Below are positions 17,917 through 25,292 of a stretch of DNA of 38,394 nucleotides, in pieces. The position numbers and the translations under genes are program-made. Source of the stretch: Egibacter sp. (GTDB lineage Bacteria; Actinomycetota; Nitriliruptoria; Euzebyales; Egibacteraceae); the NCBI GenBank assembly GCA_003553795.1, contig PWFH01000195.1, positions 1 to 38,394 of the forward strand. Reading direction: 5' to 3'. The notes beneath the pieces are model-generated. The model was not told the DNA's origin, did no database searches, and saw only the letters and a program-made list of their open reading frames with translations. Within the stretch, counting starts at the first letter, position 1, and each line of letters begins with the position of its first letter.

Positions 17917-18702
17917 GTGGAGGTCGCCCTGCCCTTGCTCGCCGGCGTCCTCGGGCTGCTCCTCGGGTCGTTCGGCAACGTCGTCGTCCACCGGGTGCCC
18001 GAGGGCGCCTCGGTCGTGCGCCCGCGCAGCGCCTGCCCCGGCTGCGGGGCGGAGATCGCCGCGCGCGACAACGTCCCCGTCGTCTCCTGGCTCCTGCTGC
18101 GCGGGCGCTGCCGTGCCTGCGGCGAGCCGATCAGCGTGCGCTACCCGCTGTTCGAGCTCACCTGCGGCCTCCTCTTCGCCGCGGTCGCCTGGCGGGTCGG
18201 GGCGAGCTGGCTGCTGCCGGGCCTGCTCCTGCTCGCCTGGCTGCTCCTCGTCCTCGCGGTCATCGACGCCCGCACCCGGCGCATCCCCAATGCGCTGACC
18301 TACCCGCTCGCGCCGGTGCTCGCCGCCCTGCTCGTCGTCGGCGCGCTGCTCGACGGCGACCCGGCCGCGGCGCTGCGCATCCCGCTCGCCGGCCTCGCCG
18401 GCTTCGCGGTCCTGCTCGCGATCGCGCTGGCGAGCCCCAGGGGCATGGGCATGGGCGACGTCAAGCTCGCCGGGGTCATCGGCCTCGGCCTCGGTGCGCT
18501 GGGCTGGGGCGAGGTCGTCGTCGGGCTCTTCGGCGGCTTCCTCCTCGGCGGGACCGCGGCGATCGCCCTGCTCGCTACCGGGGCGCGCTCGCGCCGTGAC
18601 GCGATCCCCTTCGGGCCCTACCTCGCCCTCGGCGCGATCGCGGCGCTGCTCGCGGGCCGGCCGATCGTCGAGGCCTACCTCGCCACGAGCGGACTCGGGT
18701 GA
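17917..18702 (+). CDS. Prepilin peptidase / N-methyltransferase (type IV leader peptidase)
   Basis: A 261-residue membrane aspartic protease that cleaves, and may methylate, type IV prepilins. The N-terminal helix is followed by LLGSFGNVVVHRVPEG, a cytoplasmic zinc loop with two CxxC pairs (CPGCG, CRACG) and several helices. The two catalytic aspartates lie in VIDARTRRIPN and GMGMGDVKL. GTG at 17917 is chosen because homology starts at once; the open frame back to 17719 would overlap arsM and is arginine-rich shadow. CACACT lies 7 bases before the GTG, a weak hint of a leaderless transcript. No pilin genes are near. Equivalent to PilD/ComC. Confidence 0.9.
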   Translation: MEVALPLLAGVLGLLLGSFGNVVVHRVPEGASVVRPRSACPGCGAEIAARDNVPVVSWLLLRGRCRACGEPISVRYPLFELTCGLLFAAVAWRVGASWLLPGLLLLAWLLLVLAVIDARTRRIPNALTYPLAPVLAALLVVGALLDGDPAAALRIPLAGLAGFAVLLAIALASPRGMGMGDVKLAGVIGLGLGALGWGEVVVGLFGGFLLGGTAAIALLATGARSRRDAIPFGPYLALGAIAALLAGRPIVEAYLATSGLG

Positions 18703-18736
18703 GCGGGCGCGCCGCGAGCGCGGTCCGGCGATCCGA

Positions 18737-19531
18737 TCACGGCAGGGTCGGCACGAGCCCGCCGTCGACGAGCAGGCTCTGGCCGGTGAGGTAGCCGGCG
18801 GCCTCCGAGGCGAGGAAGGCCACCGCGGCGCCGAGCTCGGCGGGCTCGCCGTAGCGGCCCATCGGGATCGACGCCTCGGCCTCGGCGCGGACCTCCTCGA
18901 CGGACCGTCCGGTGCGCTCGGCGCGCCCGGCGTCGAGGCTGCGGACCCGGTCGGTGTCGATGCGTCCAGGCGAGACGAGGTTCGCGGTGATGCCGTCGGG
19001 GCCGAGCTCGACGGCGAGGGACTTCACGACCCCGGCGAGCGCGGGGCGGTAGGCGTTGGAGAGCACGAGGCCCGGCAGGGGCTGGCGCACGCTCGAGGAG
19101 CCGATGACGACGAGCCGGCCGAAGCCGCTTGCGCGCATCCGCGGGACCGCGAGGCGCAGGGAGCGCACCGCGCTCATGAGCGTGAGCTCGAAGCCGCGCT
19201 GCCAGGCGGCGTCGTCGAGGTCGGCGAAGGTCCCCGGCGGTGGGCCGCCCGCGTTGGACACGAGGACGTCGAGGCGGCCGAAGCGCTCGTCGACGAGGCC
19301 GAAGAGGCCCTCGAGGGCGGTGGCGTCGGCGACGTCGACGGGGGTGGCAGCGACCTCGACGCCGTGGGCGCGCAGCCGTCCGGCGGCGGCCTCGAGGCGC
19401 TCGGGGTCGCGGGCGCAGACGACGAGGTCGTGGCCCGCGGCGGCGAGCGCGTCGGCGCTCGCGAAGCCGAGGCCCTGGCTCGCGGCGGTGACGAGCGCGA
19501 CGCGTCGGGGCTGGGGCTCGCTGGCGGTCAT
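18737..19531 (-). CDS. SDR-family oxidoreductase with non-canonical active site
   Basis: A 264-residue Rossmann-fold protein of the short-chain dehydrogenase/reductase superfamily. The cofactor loop is TAASQGLG (the usual first Gly is Ala), then NAGGPPPG and the C-terminal YLTGQSLLVDGG. The catalytic YxxxK is replaced: the aligned stretch is SNAYR, so Ser stands for Tyr and Arg for Lys. This matches a subgroup annotated as atypical 3-oxoacyl-ACP reductases, whose substrate is unknown. ATG at 19531 follows GAGGAG; the longer open frame runs antisense through the TAXI gene and is rejected. It is divergent from the TAXI-TRAP genes, so a shared role is possible. Confidence 0.85.
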   Translation of the reverse strand: MTASEPQPRRVALVTAASQGLGFASADALAAAGHDLVVCARDPERLEAAAGRLRAHGVEVAATPVDVADATALEGLFGLVDERFGRLDVLVSNAGGPPPGTFADLDDAAWQRGFELTLMSAVRSLRLAVPRMRASGFGRLVVIGSSSVRQPLPGLVLSNAYRPALAGVVKSLAVELGPDGITANLVSPGRIDTDRVRSLDAGRAERTGRSVEEVRAEAEASIPMGRYGEPAELGAAVAFLASEAAGYLTGQSLLVDGGLVPTLP

Positions 19532-19609
19532 CCTGGGGGCTCCTCGTCGCGGTCGGACGTCGTGGGGCCGGGTGTGGCGCACCCCGGGGAGGGTGCCGAC
19601 GATCATCCG

Positions 19610-19656
19610 AAAAAACAACGTTTCTCTTGACGGCACGATAGCGCGCTTCTTACCCT
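19610..19656 (+). promoter_or_regulatory. TAXI-TRAP promoter with upstream A-tract
   Basis: TTGACG (19627-19632), an 18-bp spacer and TACCCT (19651-19656) make a promoter reading towards the TAXI gene. A six-A run (19610-19615) and AACAACGTTT just upstream form the most AT-rich island of the window, placed like an UP element. AAAC-AAC-GTTT is a short inverted repeat that could be an operator shared with the divergent SDR gene. Confidence 0.6.
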
Positions 19657-19741
19657 CCTCACCACAGTCCCGCCGAGGTGGCCACGCTCCGGGAAGTGCA
19701 GGCCGGTCCCGTCGCCACCCGCGAGCCAAAGGTGATCGTCG

Positions 19742-20878
19742 ATGCGCCAGCGTCTCCTCGTCCTGTTGTCCCTGCTGAGTGCCCTCGCCCTGCTCCTCGC
19801 CGCGTGCGACGCCGACATCGCCGACGAGGAGGTCGACGTCGACGACGTCGAGGACGAGCCCGATGAGCCCGATGACGACGACGAGCCCGAGCCCGACATC
19901 GACGAGGGCGACGCCGAGGCCGACCCCGACGCGGAGTCGATCGCGTGGGCGACCTCCGACGTCGGCTCGGCGGGCCACGCCGCGCTCGTCAACCTCTCGG
20001 CGCTGCTGAACCGCGAGTGGGAGGGCTTCCAGACCGACGTCCTGCCGACCGGCGGGGCGGTGCAGAGCGTCGTCGGCTACGCCGAGGGCGACTTCGACGC
20101 CTACTACGGCGCGAACGTCGCTTTCGCCGAGATCGCCGAGGACCGCGATCGCTACGAGGGCTTCGCCGAGGACGCCGAGCGCATGCCGGTGCAGTCCTTC
20201 TGGGCGTACCCGATGGAGACGGGCCTGGCGATCCACGCCGACAACGCCGACGAGTTCACGAGCTGGCGCGACCTCGGCGGTGAGCCCGTCTTCACCGCGC
20301 CGGCGCCGTGGGACGTGCGCGCCAACCTCGAGGCGGCGATGGACGCCATCGACGTCGGCCACGAGTACGTCGAGGTCGACACCGGGGTGGCCGGCAGCTC
20401 TCTCGACACCGGCGACATCTCCGCGATGGTCGCCTACACCTCCTCGGAGATCGCCCCCGCGCCGTGGGTCGTCGAGGCCGAGCTGCAGACCGACCTGCGC
20501 ATCCTCAACCCCACCGACGAGGAGGTCGCCGACATGGAGGCCGCCGGCTTCGAGGTCGTGTCGGTCTCGACCGAAGGCTTCGAGGGCGACGTCGGCACCG
20601 ATGAGATGCTCCTCGTGCCGTTCTTCTACGGCTTCCACGTCGGCATGGAGGTCAGCGAGGAGGACGTCTACGCGATGCTCGACGTCATCGACGAGCACGC
20701 CGAAGAGCTCGCGGCGGCCGACGATGCCTTCAGCGTCCTCGCCGAGGGTCCCGCCGAGCTCCAGCGGCGCGGCGTGGCCTCCGCGGCCGACTACGTCGAG
20801 ATCCACCCCGGCCTCGCGAGCTGGATGCAGGACCAGGGGGTCTGGGACGACGCGTGGGACGACCGCATCGCCCAGTGA
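19742..20878 (+). CDS. TAXI-family TRAP transporter solute-binding lipoprotein
   Basis: A 378-residue extracellular binding protein that hands a solute to the fused TRAP permease encoded next. It has a lipoprotein signal peptide with lipobox LAAC and lipid-bearing Cys22. Residues 23-66 are an extremely acidic linker (mostly D, E and P) before the TAXI domain, which shows VLPTGGAVQSVVGYAEGDFDAYYG and later VPFFYGFHVGMEVSEEDVYAML. The ligand cannot be told; known TAXI proteins bind small organic acids such as glutamate. ATG at 19742 follows AAAGGTG. Confidence 0.88.
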   Translation: MRQRLLVLLSLLSALALLLAACDADIADEEVDVDDVEDEPDEPDDDDEPEPDIDEGDAEADPDAESIAWATSDVGSAGHAALVNLSALLNREWEGFQTDVLPTGGAVQSVVGYAEGDFDAYYGANVAFAEIAEDRDRYEGFAEDAERMPVQSFWAYPMETGLAIHADNADEFTSWRDLGGEPVFTAPAPWDVRANLEAAMDAIDVGHEYVEVDTGVAGSSLDTGDISAMVAYTSSEIAPAPWVVEAELQTDLRILNPTDEEVADMEAAGFEVVSVSTEGFEGDVGTDEMLLVPFFYGFHVGMEVSEEDVYAMLDVIDEHAEELAAADDAFSVLAEGPAELQRRGVASAADYVEIHPGLASWMQDQGVWDDAWDDRIAQ

Positions 20879-20888
20879 GCCGGTGACT

Positions 20889-20928
20889 GGGAGGGAGGGG
20901 GTGGTGTCGCGCCGGCCCCCTCCCTCTC
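20889..20928 (+). other. Strong stem-loop between the TAXI gene and its permease
   Basis: GAGGGAGGGGG (20891-20901) pairs perfectly with CCCCCTCCCTC (20916-20926), an 11-bp stem extendable by G-U and G-C pairs to 13 bp, with a 14-base loop. It is the strongest hairpin I found. There is no T-run. Its position suggests mRNA protection or partial termination that leaves more binding protein than permease. The G-rich arm could also form a quadruplex. Confidence 0.75.
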
Positions 20929-20949
20929 CGCCGCGGCGCGAGGTGAGCC

Positions 20950-23019
20950 ATGGCCACACAGAGCCCTGAGGCAAGGGCCGTCGGCGACGACGGCGGCGAC
21001 GCGCCGCGACCGACGCCGCCGTGGCTCGAGCGCGCTGCGACCGTGGGCTTCTACGTCGTCGGCGTCTTCTTCACCATCGTGCTCCTGCGCTACTACGCCA
21101 CCGGCGCCGGTGGGCCGACGATGCTCGCGGTGGCGATGGTCCCCGTGGCCTACATCGTCGCCACCCTCGACGACATCCGCCTCGGCAAGCTCTACCCGCG
21201 CCTGCCCCCGATGGTCTCCGCCGGCATCGGCGTGGCGCTCATCGCCGTGGCCGTCGTGGCCGGGCTCTACCTCTTCACGAACTTCGAGGCGATCCGCATG
21301 CTGCGGATGGGCCGCTGGACGACCGCCGACCTCGCCGGAGGGGCGGCGCTGACCCTCCTGCTGCTCGAGTACGCCCGGCGCAAGTACCTGCCGCTGTTCA
21401 TCCTCAACGTCGTCCTCGCCCTCTACGTCGTCTACGGCTACGCGGTACCCGGCATGTTCGGGCACTCGGGGATGTCGTGGTCGCGCGTCGTGACGTCGAT
21501 GAGCCTCGAGACGAGCACGGGGATCTTCGAGCAGCTGCCCCAGCTCGCGCTCACGCTCATCGGCTCGTTCATCCTCGTGCTCGCGACGCTGCGCGGCTTC
21601 GGCGCGATCGACTCGATCATCCGCGGGGCGCAGCGCCTCGCGGTGCGCTCGCCTCACCTGCTGCCGCAGGCCGCGGTCATCGGCTCCTTCGGCGTCGCCG
21701 CGGTCAGCGGCAGCGGCGCGGCCAACGCCGCGACGACCGGCTCGGTGACGATCCCCGCGCTCATCAAGTCCGGCATCCCGAAGATCCGCGCCGCGGCGAT
21801 CGAGACCGCGACCTCGCTCGGCGGGCAGCTCATGCCCCCGCTCATGGGCATCGCGGCGTTCCTCATGGCCGACTACATGGGCGTGAGCTACTTCGACGTC
21901 GTCGCGCGCGGCTTCGCCCCGGCGATCATCTACTTCCTCGGCGTGAGCTTCGCGGTCTACCTCCTCGCCGCGCGCTTCAACGCCAAGGGCGCGGTGCCCG
22001 ACGTCTCGCCGCTGACCTTCTTCGACAAGGCCAACCTCCTCGCCTACGCGGTGGCGATCCTCGGGCTCATCTACCTCATGGGCTGGGTGCGGGCCCCCGC
22101 GATGCAGGCCGCCCAGCAGGTCTTCTTCGTCCTCATGGTCGCGCTGACCGCGCTCTTCCTCGCGCGGTCGTTGCCCAGCGCGGAGTACCGCAAGCCGCGC
22201 TACCTCATCGAGCCCTACCAGGGCTTCGTCGAGACCTTCTCGCGCATGACCTCCGAGCTCACGCTGCTGCTGTCGATCCTCGGCCTCGTCACCGCGTCGT
22301 TCACGATCACCGGGGTGCCGACCGCCGTCGGCCAGCTCATGGTCCAGGTCGCGAGCATCAACGTCGTGCTCGTCATCCTCGTGGCGTTCCTCTTCGGCTA
22401 CGTCGTCGGCATGGGCCTGCCGCCCGCGCCGACGTACATCATCGTCGCCGTCGTCATCGCCCCGTTCATGATCCAGATGGGCCTCGACCCCTGGCAGGTC
22501 CACTTCTACGCCTTCCTCATCGCCGCCTTCGGCGAGCTGTCGCCGCCGACGTCGCTCACCGCGGCGGTGACCTCGCGCATCGCCGACGCCTCGTTCATGC
22601 GCACGATGGTCCGCGCGCTCGAGATGGCGCTGCCGCTCCTGCTGCTCATGGTCGCGCTCTTCACCTGGCCGGGGATCGTCATCGAGCCGGGGCTGCCCCA
22701 GGTCGTGCCCTTCGCCTTCGTCCTCGTGGCGATCATCGGCATCATCGCGAGCCTGCAGTCGGTCTTCTCCACCAGTCCCTTGACCCGGCGCGCGCTCAAG
22801 GGCGTGCTCGCGGCCAGTGCCGTGGGCCTGCTGCTGCGGCCGATCCTGCCGGTCGCGCTCGCGCTCGCCGTCGTCGTCGTCGCCCTCGTCGCGCTGGGCT
22901 TCCTGCGCACGCGGGACCAGGCCGCGCGCGAGCTCGCCACGCACCTCGCCGACCAGGAGGGCGGGGACGAGGGGGCCGAGGAGCAGGCCGACGAGGAGGC
23001 CGACGAGCGCCCGACGTGA
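20950..23019 (+). CDS. TRAP transporter fused permease (4TM/12TM)
   Basis: A 689-residue integral membrane protein joining the small and large TRAP subunits, as usual for TAXI systems; it drives solute uptake with an ion gradient. The N-terminal ~150 residues contain about four to five helices. The large subunit carries SGSGAANAATTGSVTIPALIKSG, LGGQLMPPLMGIAAFLMADYMG, VGMGLPPAPTYIIVA and FGELSPPTSLTAAV. After several extra C-terminal helices the protein ends in a ~30-residue acidic tail. ATG follows GCGAGGTGAG, 71 bp after the TAXI stop. Confidence 0.93.
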   Translation: MATQSPEARAVGDDGGDAPRPTPPWLERAATVGFYVVGVFFTIVLLRYYATGAGGPTMLAVAMVPVAYIVATLDDIRLGKLYPRLPPMVSAGIGVALIAVAVVAGLYLFTNFEAIRMLRMGRWTTADLAGGAALTLLLLEYARRKYLPLFILNVVLALYVVYGYAVPGMFGHSGMSWSRVVTSMSLETSTGIFEQLPQLALTLIGSFILVLATLRGFGAIDSIIRGAQRLAVRSPHLLPQAAVIGSFGVAAVSGSGAANAATTGSVTIPALIKSGIPKIRAAAIETATSLGGQLMPPLMGIAAFLMADYMGVSYFDVVARGFAPAIIYFLGVSFAVYLLAARFNAKGAVPDVSPLTFFDKANLLAYAVAILGLIYLMGWVRAPAMQAAQQVFFVLMVALTALFLARSLPSAEYRKPRYLIEPYQGFVETFSRMTSELTLLLSILGLVTASFTITGVPTAVGQLMVQVASINVVLVILVAFLFGYVVGMGLPPAPTYIIVAVVIAPFMIQMGLDPWQVHFYAFLIAAFGELSPPTSLTAAVTSRIADASFMRTMVRALEMALPLLLLMVALFTWPGIVIEPGLPQVVPFAFVLVAIIGIIASLQSVFSTSPLTRRALKGVLAASAVGLLLRPILPVALALAVVVVALVALGFLRTRDQAARELATHLADQEGGDEGAEEQADEEADERPT

Positions 23020-23026
23020 CCTGGCG

Positions 23027-23054
23027 GTGACGCCGCGCGCCGCCTGGCTACGAT
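23027..23054 (+). promoter_or_regulatory. Possible promoter of the DUF1844 gene
   Basis: GTGACG (23027-23032), a 16-bp spacer and TACGAT (23049-23054) precede the ATG at 23087. The -10 is good, the -35 moderate. It would separate this gene from the TRAP transcript. Confidence 0.4.
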
Positions 23055-23086
23055 GGTCGCCGACCCCGAGCGAAGCGAGCGCACCC

Positions 23087-23503
23087 ATGAGTGATCCGAG
23101 CCAGCAGGGCCAGCCGAGCCAGGAGGAGATGCAGGCCTACATCGAGCAGTTGCGCGCCGCCGACCCCAGCGAGATCATCGCCCAGGCCTTCACGATGCTC
23201 GGCACCGGCGCGGAGCTCAAGCTCGGGCGGCCTGACGCCCGCGTGCTCATCGACGCCGTCGCCGCGCTCGTCGACACCGTCGGCGACCGGGTCAGCGACG
23301 AGCTGCGCAGTGGCATGGAGAGCGGCCTCGCCCAGCTCCAGCAGGCCCAGGTCCAGGCCGAGCAGCAGGCCGGTGAGGCCGCCAGCGACGCCGCGCCCTC
23401 CGAGCCCGCTGCCGAGGCTCCGCCGGCCTCGCCGCCGCCCTCGCAGAGCCCCGGCCAGGGTGGCAAGTCCAGCGACCGCCTCTGGGTGCCCGGCCGCGAC
23501 TGA
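23087..23503 (+). CDS. DUF1844-like protein
   Basis: A 138-residue protein whose N-terminal ~85 residues (EIIAQAFTMLGTGAELKLG, DARVLIDAVAALVDTVGDRV) look like the DUF1844 family, a small helical protein of unknown function often encoded directly before infC-rpmI-rplT in actinobacteria. The C-terminal ~50 residues are a low-complexity tail of A, P, S, Q and E. ATG at 23087 is chosen because homologous sequence begins there; the ribosome site is weak. Here infC is absent and the next gene is rpmI after a 305-bp gap. Confidence 0.8.
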   Translation: MSDPSQQGQPSQEEMQAYIEQLRAADPSEIIAQAFTMLGTGAELKLGRPDARVLIDAVAALVDTVGDRVSDELRSGMESGLAQLQQAQVQAEQQAGEAASDAAPSEPAAEAPPASPPPSQSPGQGGKSSDRLWVPGRD

Positions 23504-23601
23504 GCGCCGCCACGGCAGGCCGCGACGCCTCCGGGCCCGGGCGCGGGCCCCCGGCGACCGTGCCGACGATGGCCCGCCGCGCGGGCCTCGCAGCGAGGCG
23601 G

Positions 23602-23607
23602 TACACT
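23602..23607 (+). promoter_or_regulatory. Candidate -10 for the rpmI-rplT transcript
   Basis: TACACT (23602-23607) matches TANNNT well. No good -35 is seen. A start at about 23614 would fall directly before the first hairpin of the leader. Confidence 0.4.
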
Positions 23608-23613
23608 GCGCCG

Positions 23614-23808
23614 CTGCGGGCCCCGGGCCCGCCCACAACCGCATGAGCAAGCGAGGGGGTCAGCCCCTCCACCCTGCGGGGTCGGTGACGACGCCCAGCA
23701 CGGGTCACGGGACGCCGCGCGCCGCGCGCGTCGTCGCGTCGTGACCCGGCCGCTGCCACGCGCAGCGGCCGTCGTCGTCGCGCCCGCGACGAGCGAAGGA
23801 CCAGCGAC
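23614..23808 (+). ncRNA. Structured 5' leader of rpmI-rplT (putative)
   Basis: The 305-bp gap from 23504 to 23808 has no infC. Five consecutive perfect stems occur: 23616-23622/23626-23632, 23653-23658/23664-23669, 23671-23674/23679-23682, the 9-bp pair CGGGTCACG/CGTGACCCG at 23701-23709/23740-23748 enclosing a GC-rich inner stem, and GGCCGCTG/CAGCGGCC at 23748-23755/23763-23770. An ATG at 23643 opens a 33-codon frame ending at 23744, a possible but unsupported leader peptide. Ribosomal-protein operons often use leader structures for autoregulation, so that is the likely role; I recognise no named family. Confidence 0.4.
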
Positions 23809-24006
23809 ATGCCGAAGCAGAAGACCCACTCGGGCGCGAAGAAGCGCTTCAAGGTCACGAGGAACGGCAAGGTCGTCCACCGCCGCCAGAACAAGAAGCA
23901 CCTCCTCGAGCACAAGCCGTCGAAGCGCAAGCGCCGGCTGTCGAAGCCCGGCGTGCTCGAGGGCGGCGACCGCCGCCAGGTCAACGACCTCCTTGGCCGC
24001 CGCTAG
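23809..24006 (+). CDS. rpmI: 50S ribosomal protein L35
   Basis: A 65-residue, very basic protein of the large ribosomal subunit. MPKQKTHSGAKKRFKVTRNGKV and the lysine/arginine-rich KKHLLEHKPSKRKRRL are typical and the length is exact for the family. GCGAAGGACC precedes the ATG as ribosome site. rplT follows after 33 bp with an almost identical upstream segment. Confidence 0.97.
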   Translation: MPKQKTHSGAKKRFKVTRNGKVVHRRQNKKHLLEHKPSKRKRRLSKPGVLEGGDRRQVNDLLGRR

Positions 24007-24039
24007 CGGCCCCGCTGGCGACGAGCGAAAGGACCTCTC

Positions 24040-24399
24040 ATGGCACGCGTCAAGCGCGGCGTCCACGCCCGCAAGCACCGGCGGGCGATCCTCGCCCGCG
24101 CGAAGGGCTTCCGCGGTGCGCGCAGTCGCCGCTACCGCATCGCCAACGAGGCGGTGCTCCACGCGGAGCGCTACGCCTACCGTGACCGCCGCGCCCGCAA
24201 GCGCGACTTCCGGCGCCTGTGGATCACCCGCATCAACGCCGCTGCCCGCCAGGACGGGCTGTCCTACAGCCGCTTCATCCACGGCCTCAAGCGCGCGGAG
24301 ATCGACGTCGACCGCAAGATCCTCGCCGACCTCGCGGTGCGCGACCCCGAGGCGTTCCGCGAGCTCGTGGGCGCGGCCAAGCGCGCCCTCGACGCCTAG
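24040..24399 (+). CDS. rplT: 50S ribosomal protein L20
   Basis: A 119-residue 23S rRNA-binding assembly protein, which in other bacteria also represses its own operon. [30 protein letters not shown]-type N-terminus (basic extension) and the globular part with [16 protein letters not shown] and [13 protein letters not shown] are standard. GCGAAAGGACC lies before the ATG. Confidence 0.97.
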   Translation: MARVKRGVHARKHRRAILARAKGFRGARSRRYRIANEAVLHAERYAYRDRRARKRDFRRLWITRINAAARQDGLSYSRFIHGLKRAEIDVDRKILADLAVRDPEAFRELVGAAKRALDA

Positions 24400-24431
24400 G
24401 CGCGCCCGGCGCGTGTGGGGGCCGTGAGGCG

Positions 24432-25292
24432 ATGCCCGCCAGCACCGCGCCGCGCCGCGCCACGGCGCTGGCGCGGCGGCCCGCGATGATCGTCGAGAGC
24501 CCCGCCAACGAGCGGGTGCGTGCGGCGCGCAAGCTCGCGCGCCGCCGCGAGCGCGCCCGCCGCGGGGTCTTCCTCGTCGAGGGTCCCGAGGTCCTCACCG
24601 AGGCCCTCGACCACCTCGTCGAGGTCTTCGTCGCCGTCGACGCCCCGCCGGCGGCCCGCGCCGTCGCCGAGGCCGCCGAGGCCCGGGGCGCACGCCGCAC
24701 CGAGGTCGCTGCGGCGGTCCTCGACGCCCTCGCGACGACGGTGACCCCGCAGGGGGTCGTCGGCGTCGCCGCGCTCGACGAGCCGCCGGGCGACGAGGCC
24801 CTCGCCACCGCCTCGCTGGCCGTGCTCTGCTGCGGGGTCGCCGACCCCGGCAACGCCGGGGCGCTCATCCGCAGCGCCGACGCCGCCGGGGCCGACGTCG
24901 TCCTGCTGTCGGCCGGCAGCGTCGACGCGCGCAACCCCAAGGCCGTGCGCGCCTCGGCCGGCTCGCTGTTCCACCTGCCCGTCGTCGAGGGCGTCGACCC
25001 ACGGGAGACGCTCGCGGCGGCCCGTGCGCGGGGCCTGGCGACCCTCGGCCTCGACGCCGGCGGCACCCTCGCCCACAGCGAGGCCGACCTCGCCGCGCCG
25101 AGCCTGCTCGTCCTCGGCGCGGAGGCCCACGGGCTGCCGTCGGAGGTCGCCGCCGGCTGCGACGCGCTCGTGCGTGTGCCGATGCCCGGCGCCGCCCGCC
25201 CGGGCTGGCGGGGCCGCGCGGAGTCGCTCAACCTCGCCGCGACCGCGGCGGTGGTCCTGCTCGAGGCCGCCCGCCAGCGGGGGGCACGATGA
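24432..25292 (+). CDS. TrmH/SpoU-family 23S rRNA 2'-O-methyltransferase
   Basis: A 286-residue RNA methyltransferase of the knotted SPOUT class. The N-terminal substrate-binding domain includes RRRERARRGVFLVEGPEVLTEAL. The SAM knot has DPGNAGALIRSADAAGAD, LGAEAHGLP and SLNLAATAAVVLLEAA. A PGAARPGWRGRA stretch before SLN is longer than usual. The target nucleotide cannot be read from sequence. ATG at 24432 (GTGAGG before it) is preferred over the ATG at 24486, which has no ribosome site. The gene is regularly found after rplT in actinobacteria; its stop overlaps the next gene. Confidence 0.88.
   Translation: MPASTAPRRATALARRPAMIVESPANERVRAARKLARRRERARRGVFLVEGPEVLTEALDHLVEVFVAVDAPPAARAVAEAAEARGARRTEVAAAVLDALATTVTPQGVVGVAALDEPPGDEALATASLAVLCCGVADPGNAGALIRSADAAGADVVLLSAGSVDARNPKAVRASAGSLFHLPVVEGVDPRETLAAARARGLATLGLDAGGTLAHSEADLAAPSLLVLGAEAHGLPSEVAAGCDALVRVPMPGAARPGWRGRAESLNLAATAAVVLLEAARQRGAR

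Noticed and set aside
19532-20974. N-terminal extension of the SDR frame through the TAXI gene
   Set aside because: The frame stays open antisense to a clear lipoprotein gene, but SDR homology and a GAGGAG ribosome site begin at 19531.
21021-23030. 669-codon plus-strand frame parallel to the TRAP permease
   Set aside because: It is the +1 shadow of the permease, made of R, A, P, H and G with no domain.
23643-23744. 33-codon leader peptide before rpmI as a real gene
   Set aside because: No ribosome-binding site and no recognisable regulatory codon run; kept only as a possibility in the leader entry.
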